Below are positions 47,395 to 55,936 of a stretch of 64,000 bases of DNA, piece after piece. The notes beneath the pieces were generated by a model that saw nothing but the letters and a program-made list of their open reading frames with translations, ran no database searches and had not been told where the DNA came from. Both the position numbers and the translations under genes were made by a program. Where the stretch lies: positions 1-64,000 of the forward strand of contig CAWDIJ010000004.1 in NCBI GenBank assembly GCA_963802375.1, written 5' to 3'. Origin of the DNA: JACDAN01 sp963802375 (GTDB lineage Bacteria; Actinomycetota; Thermoleophilia; Gaiellales; Gaiellaceae). Numbering within the stretch: the first letter of the stretch is position 1; the number at the start of each line of letters is the position of its first letter.

Positions 47395-48342
47395 CTACCG
47401 GAACTGTTCCACTCCTCGTCCGCTCTGCTCGGCGATCCCGTACGTGTCGATGTAGCCCCAGCAGTTCGGCTGAGAGCCGTCGGTATCGGTGACGCCGTAC
47501 TCCTTCGCCAGGTCGTACGACGTGAGCGAGCGGCCGGCGTACCTGCTCGGGTTGGCGTCGCCGGCGAGCGCCGCGACGCCCCGCCCCACGTACGCGGGGG
47601 ACTCACTGATCGCGAACCCGGGTCGCTCCGCCAGCGCGTCGCGCCATGTCTCTTCGGTGACGCCGAAGTTGTCGAGCATATTCTCCGAGCGAAGCCAGCC
47701 TGGCGTCACGGCCAAGGCCACGACCGGATGCTCACGCAGCTCGAAAGTCAATCCGACGACAATCCGCTGCACGTTGGCCTTGACCAAGTCGTAGTAGAAC
47801 CCGACGCCTTGACGGAAGTTGGCGTTGAACTCGAACGTTCCGTCGGTCATCTCCACCACAAGTCCGGGCGTATCGTCCGACGCGGTTTTCAGCATCAGCG
47901 GCAGCGCGTGATGGGCGGTGATCAGATGCGTGTCAACGCCCATGCGGAGCATCCGCAACCCACCGATGAGGTCGTGCTCCCAGAGCGGCTTGTCCCACTG
48001 CGCGTACCGGTCGCCGCCGAACATGTCGTTGACGAGTACGTGTAGACGTCCATGATCCGACTCGATGCGCTCGACGAGCGCAGCAACTGCGCTCGAGTCC
48101 TCATGGTCGACGACCAACGCTGTCGCCGACCCGCCGGCCGCCTCGACCAGCTCGCCGGTCTCCTCGATCGTCTCGGGACGGTCGATCTCGGACCGCCCCG
48201 CCAACCGGCTGCTGCGCCCGGTCGCGTACACGTGAGCGCCGGCTCTGCCCAGCTCGACCGCGATAGCACGCCCCGCGCCCCGGGTCGCTCCGGCTACCAG
48301 AGCGACCTTCTCGGACAGTTGCCTTTCGCGATCGTTGACCAT
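47395..48342 (-). CDS. Short-chain dehydrogenase/reductase
   Basis: A 315-residue SDR. The cofactor motif is VALVAGATRGAGRAIAVELG (TGxxxGxG variant with ATRGAG), followed by YATGRSSR, VVDHEDSSAVAALVERI, HVLVNDMFGGD (NNAG position replaced by NDMF) and VGFYYDLVKANVQRI carrying the YxxxK pair. The PGWL segment follows. The length and replaced NNAG motif place it in an atypical SDR group with about 300 residues. Substrate unknown. The gap upstream holds an integrase-like tail. Confidence 0.85.
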   Translation of the reverse strand: MVNDRERQLSEKVALVAGATRGAGRAIAVELGRAGAHVYATGRSSRLAGRSEIDRPETIEETGELVEAAGGSATALVVDHEDSSAVAALVERIESDHGRLHVLVNDMFGGDRYAQWDKPLWEHDLIGGLRMLRMGVDTHLITAHHALPLMLKTASDDTPGLVVEMTDGTFEFNANFRQGVGFYYDLVKANVQRIVVGLTFELREHPVVALAVTPGWLRSENMLDNFGVTEETWRDALAERPGFAISESPAYVGRGVAALAGDANPSRYAGRSLTSYDLAKEYGVTDTDGSQPNCWGYIDTYGIAEQSGRGVEQFR

Positions 48343-48368
48343 CGCCGCGATCTCCGTCGAGCAGTGAG

Positions 48369-48443
48369 TGGAGCGTTATGGAGCCTAGCGGGCGCAACTA
48401 TCGGACGCGAAACCCCGAAGTCATCGCGCTCGCAGCACGCTAG
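48369..48443 (+). pseudogene. Possible integrase-tail fragment (copy of the segment at 34543)
   Basis: The plus frame reads WSVMEPSGRNYRTRNPEVIA LAAR and stops at 48443. The first 30 bases match 34543-34572 at 27 positions. No upstream catalytic part is present because the SDR gene begins on the other strand. It may be what is left of a second recombinase gene. Confidence 0.35.
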
Positions 48444-48450
48444 TGCCTGA

Positions 48451-49092
48451 TCACGCGGCCGGCTGGCCACTGTAGAAGTCCGTCGCGCGCGCCGCGGCTG
48501 CCTCGGCCTCTGCGGCGTCGGTGCCTGCGGCGATGCTGGCCTCGGCCCAGCGCTCGCTGGAGAGGCTGCTGAAGTGGCGGCCCTCCTCGGATGTCTGCCA
48601 GGCCTCGACGGCCTCGCGCTCGGGCAGCTCGGCTGGGCTGGTCAGGTACAGGGTCAAGCCGAGGACGGCCCCGTCCCAGCCGATGCCCACGGCGCCCGGG
48701 CCGAACTGCGCCCAGAGCTCGTCGTCGACGTGGGCGATGTGCTCGAGCGCGAACCGCGTGCGGCCGTCGGGCTCGCGCGTAAGGCGCAGCTCGACCCACG
48801 ACGTCTGGCCGCCGTACTCCCAGGTCGCGGAAAGGCTGTTGGGCGGCTCGCAGCGCTCGATTGTCCCGGACGCGTTGCCTTCGAACTCGTAGCGACCACC
48901 CGGCCGCAGGTCGCCGGAGATCGGGAGGAACCAGCGGGAGATGCGCTCGGGGTTGGTGCAGGCGTCCCAGAGATCCGCGGGCGGCGTGTCGTATACGCGT
49001 GAGACGGTGACGGTGCGGGCCTCGCCGGCCTCGAGCGTTCGGCTGCCGACGTGGCGGTCGACGCTGCTGATCTGATGGACGACGTCGATCAT
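48451..49092 (-). CDS. SRPBCC (AHSA1-like) protein, long form
   Basis: A 213-residue START-fold protein: TVTVSRVYDTPPADLWDACT NPERISRWFLPISGDLRPGG, GTIERCEPPNSLSATWEYGG, FALEHIAHVD. A helical C-terminal extension (ERWAEASIAAGTDAAEAEAA) follows. It starts inside the stop of the ArsR gene (ATGA). This is the second ArsR-SRPBCC pair in the window, not closely similar to the pair at 46-47 kb. Confidence 0.88.
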   Translation of the reverse strand: MIDVVHQISSVDRHVGSRTLEAGEARTVTVSRVYDTPPADLWDACTNPERISRWFLPISGDLRPGGRYEFEGNASGTIERCEPPNSLSATWEYGGQTSWVELRLTREPDGRTRFALEHIAHVDDELWAQFGPGAVGIGWDGAVLGLTLYLTSPAELPEREAVEAWQTSEEGRHFSSLSSERWAEASIAAGTDAAEAEAAAARATDFYSGQPAA

Positions 49093-49448
49093 GGGCTGCT
49101 CCTTGCGTCGGGGGTGGCGCGGAGCCGGCGTTGGCGGCGACCGCGGGCGATCTCGGTTGTGAGCGCGTCCAGGTGCGGGGTCCAGAACGCGCGGAAGCGG
49201 TCGAGCCAGGCGTCGACGTCGCGCAGCGGCTCCGGGTCGACCGCATACAGCCGACGGGCGCCTTCCGGGCGCACCGTCGCGAACCCCGCTTCGCGCAGGA
49301 CGCGGAGGTGCTGGGACACCGCGGGCTGGGAGATCCCGAACTCGGATCGGATGATCTCGGTGATCGCGCCCGACGATTGCTCACCGCTCGCGAGCAGCTC
49401 GAGAATGCGTCTGCGGACGGGATCGCCGAGGACGTCGAACGCGTGCAT
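49089..49448 (-). CDS. ArsR-family transcriptional regulator
   Basis: A 119-residue winged-helix protein: HAFDVLGDPVRRRILELLAS, ITEIIRSEFGISQPAVSQHL RVLREAGFATVRPEGARRLY. No metal-site cysteines are seen. It leads an operon with the SRPBCC gene, which starts over its stop codon. An AT-rich imperfect dyad lies just upstream of the ATG. Confidence 0.88.
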   Translation of the reverse strand: MHAFDVLGDPVRRRILELLASGEQSSGAITEIIRSEFGISQPAVSQHLRVLREAGFATVRPEGARRLYAVDPEPLRDVDAWLDRFRAFWTPHLDALTTEIARGRRQRRLRATPDARSSP

Positions 49449-49453
49449 TACAG

Positions 49454-49480
49454 GAGTATATCATGGTGCGCTTATATAAG
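49454..49480. promoter_or_regulatory. AT-rich dyad upstream of the second ArsR operon
   Basis: GTATAT and TATATA, separated by eleven bases, stand out in this high-GC DNA six bases upstream of the ArsR ATG. They could be the promoter -10 region combined with an ArsR operator. The symmetry is imperfect. Confidence 0.35.
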
Positions 49481-49583
49481 GAGCGGCTGGTAACGCTCGA
49501 TTGGCGCGACGATGTCCGCGAGGTAGCTGCATGCGCTACGACCGCCCACCCGGGCTCGGGCGCGGGGATTCAGGCTGGCGCCG

Positions 49584-50063
49584 CTACGTCGGCCGCAGCT
49601 CGCCGGCGAGGCGATCGACCTGGGCCTCACGCGGGAAGGCGAGCGCGAGCCGGTCCGCCGTGCCCGGCGGGGCGCTATGCACGAGCACCTTGTCGCTGTC
49701 GAGCTGCTCGGCAACCTCGGGGTAGGCCATCGTGCTCACGACGAGCGCCCTGACGGGCTCGTCGGTGGTGTTCTGCAGCTGGTGCGCGCCGCGCGGGCCG
49801 ACCGGGCAGGCGACGACATCGCCGGGCTCGAGTTGGCGGAGTCCGTCGAGTGTCCGCAGCGTCGGCCGCCCCGCGACCACGATGATCATCTCCTCGTTGC
49901 CGTGGTGGAGGTGGAAAGGCGAGCCGTTGTTTCCCGGACCGATCTCGTACAGCGTCGCACCGAGCCGCTCAGCACCGGCTTGCGCACCGACGCGAGCAGT
50001 TCGCCCGATCAGCGGCGCCTCGGCACGCTCGACCCACTCCTCCGGCTGGAAAATGTTCGCCAC
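49584..50063 (-). CDS. Cupin-domain protein (paralogue of 13197-13661)
   Basis: A 159-residue cupin: PGNNGSPFHLHHGNEEMIIV VAGRPTLRT is motif 1 and LEPGDVVACPVGPRGAHQLQN motif 2, with the same order and spacing as the cupin at 13197 (PFHTHHANEEW; GDVVAFPRGKEGAHQIRN). The C-terminal segment (VLVHSAPPGTADRLALAFPR) also corresponds. It is probably a metal-binding sugar or small-acid enzyme or sensor; the substrate is unknown. Confidence 0.85.
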   Translation of the reverse strand: MANIFQPEEWVERAEAPLIGRTARVGAQAGAERLGATLYEIGPGNNGSPFHLHHGNEEMIIVVAGRPTLRTLDGLRQLEPGDVVACPVGPRGAHQLQNTTDEPVRALVVSTMAYPEVAEQLDSDKVLVHSAPPGTADRLALAFPREAQVDRLAGELRPT

Positions 50064-50196
50064 GCCGTGAACCTAACAGTGCCCCAACGGTATGTGGTCT
50101 GACACCCGCAGCCGTTGGGTCAAGCGATATGGCTGCAGCCTGCGCCAGTGTGCGGACATGTTCCCTGGCGCTGTCGGGACGGCCAGGCTGAGCGAC

Positions 50197-50411
50197 TTAG
50201 CGACGGGCCACGAAGACGTACTCGGGGCTGTTGTCGTGGAGCGGCTCGCCAGCGAATCCGCCATAGAGAGCTTCCAGACGCAGGCCCGCGACGTCCAGGA
50301 GCCCCAGCCATTCGTTCTTGGTTGCCCACCAGAGCGAACCGGTTCCACCATCGTCCAAGGTGATGTCGACTCGGTTATCACCAACGTGTCGCGCAGCGGT
50401 AGCCTCGTCGA
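50197..50411 (-). pseudogene. C-terminal remnant of a SAM-dependent methyltransferase
   Basis: The minus frame reads SLDEATAARHVGDNRVDITL, GSLWWATKNEWLGLLDVAGL RLEALYGGFAGEPLHDNSPE YVFVARR and stops at 50197. This is the typical end of small class I methyltransferases (LWWAT..EW..LL..AGL). No Rossmann motif precedes it; the open frame upstream is antisense to the phosphoesterase gene. The break falls at the phosphoesterase start codon. Confidence 0.6.
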
Positions 50412-51179
50412 GTGAGCCGGTTGCTCGTCTTCGGCGACGTGCATTGCGACAGACAGCATCTGCGCGACCTGGTCGAGCGCGCCGTCGAGGAGCGCTGCGA
50501 CGCGCTCGTCTCCCTCGGCGATCTCTGCTACCTGCCGCGTGACCCCGTAGGCCGCCGCTTCCTCCGGTTCGCCGGTGCCCTGCTCCGTCGCGCCGATCTC
50601 GAGCTTCTGCTCGTGGACGGAAACCACGACGACGCCGAGGCACTCGCCGGCGCCCGCGCCGACGTACACGCCCCTGGACCGGTGCCGCTTGGGTTCCGCC
50701 TGCATCACCTGCCGCCCGGAACACGCTTCCTTCTCGGCCACCTGCGCTGCCTCGCCTACGGCGGCGCATTCCGCCCCTGGTCGCCTCGAGCCGGTCGCGA
50801 CTGGCATCGGGCCGCCGCGCGCGAGCGGGCCGCCTTGAAGCGCCTCGCCGGCGGGGGCGAGATCGACCTCCTCCTCTGCCACGACCCGCGAACGCTGGAT
50901 CAAGGCCCGCACGCACGCGGATCCTTTGCCGCAGTCGCGGCGGAGCTCGGCCCGGCGCTGGTCGTCTACGCCCACCAACACCGCCCGCACGTGAGCGCCG
51001 TGGGACAGCCCGCGCTCGTCGGGCTCGGCTCCTTCAAGGACGGCGAGGCCTCGGCCGTCGTCCTCGACAGCGCAGAGACCGGGCGGCTCGTCCACGCGCT
51101 CCGCAAACGACAGACCGCTCCTCATCCGGGGTCCGCCCGACCCGCCCGGTCGCTCGTCGGGAGCCGCTGGCCCGGCTAG
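50412..51179 (+). CDS. Calcineurin-like metallophosphoesterase
   Basis: A 255-residue phosphoesterase starting at GTG 50412. The metal motifs are in order: LVFGDVHCD (DxH), LVSLGDLCYLPRD (GD), LLVDGNHDD (GNHD), LLLCHDP and VVYAHQHRPH (GHxH variant AHQH). Two metal ions would be bound in the active site. The substrate is not known. Its start abuts the methyltransferase remnant, and it is convergent with ftsH. Confidence 0.85.
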   Translation: MSRLLVFGDVHCDRQHLRDLVERAVEERCDALVSLGDLCYLPRDPVGRRFLRFAGALLRRADLELLLVDGNHDDAEALAGARADVHAPGPVPLGFRLHHLPPGTRFLLGHLRCLAYGGAFRPWSPRAGRDWHRAAARERAALKRLAGGGEIDLLLCHDPRTLDQGPHARGSFAAVAAELGPALVVYAHQHRPHVSAVGQPALVGLGSFKDGEASAVVLDSAETGRLVHALRKRQTAPHPGSARPARSLVGSRWPG

Positions 51180-51241
51180 GGGCGAGCTGTTCGTGCGAGA
51201 CGCGGCGAGGCATCCTGCAGCCCCGTCGGATGATCTCGCGC

Positions 51242-53200
51242 CTACGTCCTGGAGCGCGCCGCCGCGGCGAGCTCTCCGGCCGGGGTCGCCTGTGGTCGCG
51301 TGACGCCGGCAGCCGCGTAGGCGTCGTCCTCGTCCAGCGTCTCGTGCTCGAGCAGCGCACTCGCGAGCGCGTCGAGCCGTGTCCGATTCTCCGTCAGGAG
51401 GGTGACGACCTCGTCGTGCGCCGCGCCGACGATGCGCCGCACCTCGTCGTCGAGGAGCTTGTGGGTCTCCGGTGACACCTCTGCAGCGCCGGGGAGGAAC
51501 GGCCCCGACCCGTCGCGGGGGATCACTGAGACGGGCCCGAGCGCGTCGCTCATGCCCCAACGCCCAACCATCTGCCGGGCGAGCGCGGTCAGCTGCTCGA
51601 GATCGGACTCCGCGCCCGTGCTGATCTCACCGAAGACGATCTCCTCCGCGGCGCGACCGCCGAGGGCGCCCTTGATCTTCGCGAGGATCTCCGGCTCCAG
51701 GTAGCTGAAGCGGTCGGCGTCGGGGGCGGAGAACGTCACTCCCAGCGCCATCCCGCGCGGGATGATCGAGACCTTGCGCACCGGATCGGCGCCCCGCGTC
51801 AGCATCCCGACGAGCGCGTGCCCACCCTCGTGGTAGGCCGTCCGGCGACGATCCTCGTAGCTCATCATCACCTGGCGCTCCGCGCCGAGGACGATCCGCT
51901 CGAGCGCGTCGGTGAAGTCGGCTTCCTCGACCACGTCGTGCTCGCGCCGCGCGGCGGTGAGCGCCGCCTCGTTCACCAGGTTGGCGAGGTCGGCTCCAAC
52001 CATTCCCGGCGTCGTCGCGGCGATGCGTGCGAGGTCGACGTCGGGGCCGATCGGGACGCCGCGGGTGTGCACCCGAAGGATCGCTTCGCGCCCGTCACGG
52101 TCCGGCGGCTGGACTGCGACCCGGCGATCGAACCGCCCCGGCCGAAGGAGTGCCCGGTCGAGCACGTCAGGCCGGTTCGTCGCCGCGAGGACGATCACGT
52201 TCGTCGCGGGATTGAACCCGTCCATCTCGGTCAGGATCTGGTTGAGCGTCTGCTCGCGCTCGTCGTTGCCGCCGCTGAAGCCGGCGACGCCGCTCGTGCG
52301 CGAGCGGCCGATTGCGTCCAGCTCGTCGATGAAGACGATTGCCGGCGCGCTCTCCTTCGCCTCCTTGAACAGGTCGCGCACGCGCGCCGCTCCGACCCCT
52401 ACGATCGCCTCGACGAACTCGGACGCCGCCAGCGAGAAGAACGGCACGTCCGCCTCACCGGCAACCGCGCGCGCGAGCAGCGTCTTGCCTGTCCCGGGAG
52501 GCCCGGAGAGGAGGACGCCGTGCGGGATCCGGGCGCCCAGCTTGCGGTACTTGTCCGGGTTGCGTAAGAAGTCGACGACCTCGCTCAGCTCGTCCTTGGC
52601 CTCCTCGATCCCGGCGACGTCCGCGAAGGTCACCTTGTCGCCCGACTGCTCGTAGCGGCGCGCACGCGATCGCCCGAACGCGCCGAGGGCGTTCTGCACG
52701 TTCCCCGCACGGCGGAACAGCCAGAAGAGCAGGACGACGAGCAGGATCGTCGGCAAGAGGCCGGCCAGCAGCGTCTGCCACCACGGCGCACCGGTATCGA
52801 GCGGCTCGGCGTTGACGGTGACATCGTTCTCCTGGAGCAGCTGGGAGAGCTCGTCGGTATTGGCGAACGCGGGAATCTCCGTGCGGAATCGTGCCGTCGC
52901 CTCCGAGTCCTCGAAGGTCACGTCTTTCCTGAATGTCCCCTGGATGTCCGTCCCCTTGGACGTGATCTCCCCGACGTTGCGGGCCTGCACCTGTTGCAGG
53001 AAGAACGGGCTGTACGGAACACGCACCCGCGATTCAGGCCCCATCGCCCGGGTGCTGATGAACAGGTTGAGCGCGAGCACCGCAAGGAAGAAGACGATCC
53101 AGCGGGGAGAGAGCCGGAACCCGGGGCGCTGAGGCGGCGTCGGCGACGATCCTCGCGGCGCCGGCGGCGTCTCGGCTGCGCGGTCGGCCTGCTGGGCCAT
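51242..53200 (-). CDS. ftsH: ATP-dependent zinc metalloprotease FtsH
   Basis: A 652-residue membrane protease. There are two membrane helices (residues about 33-50 and 142-162) with a periplasmic-type domain between, an AAA+ module with Walker A GPPGTGKT near 232, Walker B IVFIDELDAIGR and SRH TNRPDVLDRALLRPGRFDRR. The protease site is HEGGH near 440, with the third ligand in the TGAESDLEQ region. It lacks the long acidic C-terminus of mycobacterial FtsH. It is the last gene of a redoxin-DUF2007-ftsH run. A housekeeping ftsH may exist elsewhere, so this could be an accessory copy. Confidence 0.93.
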   Translation of the reverse strand: MAQQADRAAETPPAPRGSSPTPPQRPGFRLSPRWIVFFLAVLALNLFISTRAMGPESRVRVPYSPFFLQQVQARNVGEITSKGTDIQGTFRKDVTFEDSEATARFRTEIPAFANTDELSQLLQENDVTVNAEPLDTGAPWWQTLLAGLLPTILLVVLLFWLFRRAGNVQNALGAFGRSRARRYEQSGDKVTFADVAGIEEAKDELSEVVDFLRNPDKYRKLGARIPHGVLLSGPPGTGKTLLARAVAGEADVPFFSLAASEFVEAIVGVGAARVRDLFKEAKESAPAIVFIDELDAIGRSRTSGVAGFSGGNDEREQTLNQILTEMDGFNPATNVIVLAATNRPDVLDRALLRPGRFDRRVAVQPPDRDGREAILRVHTRGVPIGPDVDLARIAATTPGMVGADLANLVNEAALTAARREHDVVEEADFTDALERIVLGAERQVMMSYEDRRRTAYHEGGHALVGMLTRGADPVRKVSIIPRGMALGVTFSAPDADRFSYLEPEILAKIKGALGGRAAEEIVFGEISTGAESDLEQLTALARQMVGRWGMSDALGPVSVIPRDGSGPFLPGAAEVSPETHKLLDDEVRRIVGAAHDEVVTLLTENRTRLDALASALLEHETLDEDDAYAAAGVTRPQATPAGELAAAARSRT

Positions 53201-53246
53201 AGCTCTAGGCTACTCCTCGCGGAGAGCCGCTCCGGCTCGCCCCGCT

Positions 53247-53465
53247 CTACTCGCCTCGAACGACCTCACGAGCCGCCTCGAGGTCCTCCGCGCGGACGAC
53301 GACCTCGTAGGGGCCCGTAACAGTCATCCCGTCAGACGCGCCGGCGCCGAGGTTCGTCTGGCGCGTCAGGCACTCGATACCTGCGCTGCGAAGCAGTCCG
53401 CAGATGACCTCGGCTTCCTGCTCCGTCGCCACGACGTCGAGCACTTTGAGCACGTCACCGGCCAC
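53247..53465 (-). CDS. DUF2007 small protein
   Basis: A 72-residue protein of the DUF2007 (putative signal transducer) family: LKVLDVVATEQEAEVICGLL RSAGIECLTRQ with the ferredoxin-like start and GPYEVVVRAEDLEAAREVVR at the end. It starts at a GTG two bases after the stop of the redoxin gene and ends 46 bp before ftsH. A role in quality control is possible from context only. Confidence 0.75.
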   Translation of the reverse strand: MAGDVLKVLDVVATEQEAEVICGLLRSAGIECLTRQTNLGAGASDGMTVTGPYEVVVRAEDLEAAREVVRGE

Positions 53466-53467
53466 GG

Positions 53468-54475
53468 CTAGCCGAACGTGAACGCGTAGGCCTCGACGCC
53501 GGGGACGTCGAAGGCGATCTCGAATGTGCGGTCGTCGATCGATCCCGGCTGGCGGATCAGCTGATAGAGCCGCGGTTGAACGAGAGTTCCACGGCCCTGT
53601 TCGTCGACGTCCAGCCCGTGGGCTGCGCCGGGCGCTTCGCCGTCGACCAGCACGTGGAACGGGACGGCCGTGCCCGCCCGCGAGCGCAGGACGAGATGGA
53701 CGTCGCGGGCATGGAAGCGGAAGACGATTCGCCCGCCGGCTTCGTTCAGCACGCTCGCCCGCCCCTCGATCGTCCAGTTTCCGGCCAGACCCAAGGTGTT
53801 GAGCTGCAACGACTCGGGCGCGACGTAGTCGCGAGGCTCGTCGTACGCGACACCGTCGGGAGAGTCGAGGTTCTGCCCCTGCTGGTAACCGAGGTAGGTC
53901 TCGGGCGAGCCCAGGTTCGCCCAGTCGGCTTGCGCCTCCAAACCCTCCGCGGAGACGGAGACAAGCTCTTCGTCGATGCCCTCACTTCCGGCCTCGAGCA
54001 GCAGGTGCTGGATCATCCACTCGCCGTCGTCGTACTCGCCCTCGCCAAAGTGGTGGTACCGGATCCGGCCCTCTGCATCCGCGAGGTAGACGGCCGGCCA
54101 GTACCGGTTCCCGAAGGCGCTCCAGACCCCGTAGTCGCTGTCGAGAGCGATCGGGTACTCGACCCGCATGGCCTGCGCGGCCTCGCGGACGTTCTCGACC
54201 TCGCGCTCGAACGTGAACTCCGGCGTGTGGACGCCGATGACGACCAGGCCTCGATCGCGGTACTTCTCGGACCACGCGCGAACGAAAGCCAGCGTGCGAA
54301 GCCAGTTGATGCAGGTGTACGTCCAGAAGTCGACGAGAACGACCTTTCCAGCCAGACCCTCGGGAGTGAGCGGGGACGAGTTCAGCCAGCCGGTTGCGCC
54401 TTCGAAACCGGGCAGGCGACCCTCGACGGGCAACGCGGCCGTGCGCGGGTGGCGGCGCGCGCCGAAGAGGGTCAC
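53468..54475 (-). CDS. Thioredoxin-like (redoxin) protein with a C-terminal beta domain, DipZ-like
   Basis: A 335-residue protein from GTG 54475. Residues about 20-180 are a redoxin domain with WTYTCINWLRTLAFVRAW, and residues 210-335 form a beta-rich domain (VFRFHARDVHLVLRSRAGTA) as in the C-terminal part of DipZ. The active site is CxxW (CINW), not the CxxC of DipZ, so it keeps the attacking cysteine but lacks the resolving one. No DsbD-type membrane part is present. It is in an operon with DUF2007 and ftsH. Confidence 0.85.
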   Translation of the reverse strand: MTLFGARRHPRTAALPVEGRLPGFEGATGWLNSSPLTPEGLAGKVVLVDFWTYTCINWLRTLAFVRAWSEKYRDRGLVVIGVHTPEFTFEREVENVREAAQAMRVEYPIALDSDYGVWSAFGNRYWPAVYLADAEGRIRYHHFGEGEYDDGEWMIQHLLLEAGSEGIDEELVSVSAEGLEAQADWANLGSPETYLGYQQGQNLDSPDGVAYDEPRDYVAPESLQLNTLGLAGNWTIEGRASVLNEAGGRIVFRFHARDVHLVLRSRAGTAVPFHVLVDGEAPGAAHGLDVDEQGRGTLVQPRLYQLIRQPGSIDDRTFEIAFDVPGVEAYAFTFG

Positions 54476-54527
54476 GTCCTGCGGCCTCCGACCTCGGCGT
54501 CCCCGACGAGCGACGGCGGCGAGGCTT

Positions 54528-54559
54528 CCCTCAGGACCGCCTCTCGGCGGTCCTGAGGG
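54528..54559 (-). terminator. Strong hairpin between epoxide hydrolase and redoxin genes
   Basis: CCCTCAGGACCGCC-TCTC-GGCGGTCCTGAGGG is a perfect 14-bp stem with a 4-base loop, 30 bases past the epoxide hydrolase stop and about 50 bases before the redoxin start. It should separate the two minus-strand units. No U-run is seen. Confidence 0.75.
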
Positions 54560-54589
54560 AGCTCCTTTCGAAGCGAGGCCAATCTCGGA

Positions 54590-55795
54590 TTAGCGCAGTG
54601 AGCTGAATGCAGCCCGCATCTCCGCGGAGAAGAGCTCCGGCTCCTCCCAGGCGGCGAAGTGGCCGCCCTTGTCGACCTCGTTGAAGTAAGCGAGGTCGGG
54701 GTAGACGATCTCGACCCAGCTGCGCGGGGCAACGCCATAGATCTCGCCGGGGAACGACGTGAAGCCCACCGGCACGGTGACCGGCGGAGGAGCCTGGCCG
54801 CTCGCGATCGCTGCGGCCAGCACTCGTCCGTCCTCCCAGTACGACCGGGCCGCCGAAGCTGCGGTGCCGGTCAGCCAGTACAGCGTGATGTTGTCGAGGA
54901 TGTGGTCCCGGGTGAGATTGCCCACGGGCTCGCCGTCGACGAACGCGCTGGAGATCTTGTAGTAGCTGTCCGTGTCGTGGTCGAGCAACCAGGCCGCCAA
55001 CGCGACCGGAGAATCCAGCAGGGCGTAGCCGATCGTCTGTGGCCGCGTTGCCATCTCGAGGAAGTAACCGAAGCCGTCCTCCTTGACCGTCGCCAGCGCC
55101 TCGGCCGCTGCCCGTTCCTGGTCGGATTCCTTAGGCAGTTGATCGCCGATTGCGAGCGTCGCCGTGAGCAGGTTCAGGTGGTAGCCGACCAAACCCTCGA
55201 CCGACTGGCGGCCCATCAGGTCCGTGACGAGGGCACCCACGTCGCCGCCCTGGGCGACGTAGCGGTCATAGCCGAGGCCGCGCATCAGCTCCGCCCACGC
55301 GCGTCCGGTGCGGGCGGCGTCCCAACCGAGCTCGGCCGGTTCCCCGGAGAACCCGTACCCGGGCAGGGACGGCAGCACCAGGTGGAACGCGTCCCCGGCC
55401 TGCCCGCCGTGCGCGGTCGGGTCGGTGAGCGGGCCGACGGTCTCGAGCAGCTCGATCACCGAGCCGGGCCAGCCGTGCGTCATGATCAGCGGCAACGCAT
55501 CCTCGTGCGGCGAACGCACGTGGATGAAGTGGATCTCGACCCCGTCGATCTCGGTCGTGAACTGCGGGAGCGCGTTGAGCTTCGCCTCGGCCTTGCGCCA
55601 GTCGTAGTCGGTCGTCCAGTAGCGGGCGAGCTCCTGCATTGTCGCCAGCTGGACGCCCTGCGACCGGTCTTCTACGAGCTCCTTGCTGGGCCAGCGCGTC
55701 GCCTCGATCCGGCGTCGCAGCTCGGCGAGTTCCTCTTCGGGAATCTCGACCTGGAAAGTACGTACGTCGATGGCGGTCTCGGCGGCAGTACTCAT
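54590..55795 (-). CDS. Epoxide hydrolase (EHN-type alpha/beta hydrolase)
   Basis: A 401-residue enzyme. The N-terminal EHN lid domain (FQVEIPEEELAELRRRIEAT RWP) precedes the alpha/beta core: HGWPGS oxyanion motif near residue 105, nucleophile aspartate in VAQGGDVGALVTDLMG near 190, tyrosines in the lid (NLLTATL, SYYKISSAF) and the catalytic histidine in KGGHFAAWEEPE near the end. This is the microsomal-type epoxide hydrolase layout, acting on xenobiotic or lipid epoxides. Confidence 0.9.
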   Translation of the reverse strand: MSTAAETAIDVRTFQVEIPEEELAELRRRIEATRWPSKELVEDRSQGVQLATMQELARYWTTDYDWRKAEAKLNALPQFTTEIDGVEIHFIHVRSPHEDALPLIMTHGWPGSVIELLETVGPLTDPTAHGGQAGDAFHLVLPSLPGYGFSGEPAELGWDAARTGRAWAELMRGLGYDRYVAQGGDVGALVTDLMGRQSVEGLVGYHLNLLTATLAIGDQLPKESDQERAAAEALATVKEDGFGYFLEMATRPQTIGYALLDSPVALAAWLLDHDTDSYYKISSAFVDGEPVGNLTRDHILDNITLYWLTGTAASAARSYWEDGRVLAAAIASGQAPPPVTVPVGFTSFPGEIYGVAPRSWVEIVYPDLAYFNEVDKGGHFAAWEEPELFSAEMRAAFSSLR

Positions 55796-55936
55796 TACGA
55801 CCTCCGTTCTGGAAGGGGCAGAGGGGCGACGACCTCCTCTCTAGTCGGGGATTCCGCCACACTACTCCCGCCGACGGGGCCTAGCAACGAATGCCACCAG
55901 ATCGACACCAGGCCGCTCTGCCCCGGTTGGCAGCCT

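Noticed and set aside
50073..51560. Long minus-strand open frame opposite the metallophosphoesterase
   Set aside because: It is antisense of a gene with all five metal motifs and lacks any coherent domain, apart from the separate methyltransferase remnant at its end.
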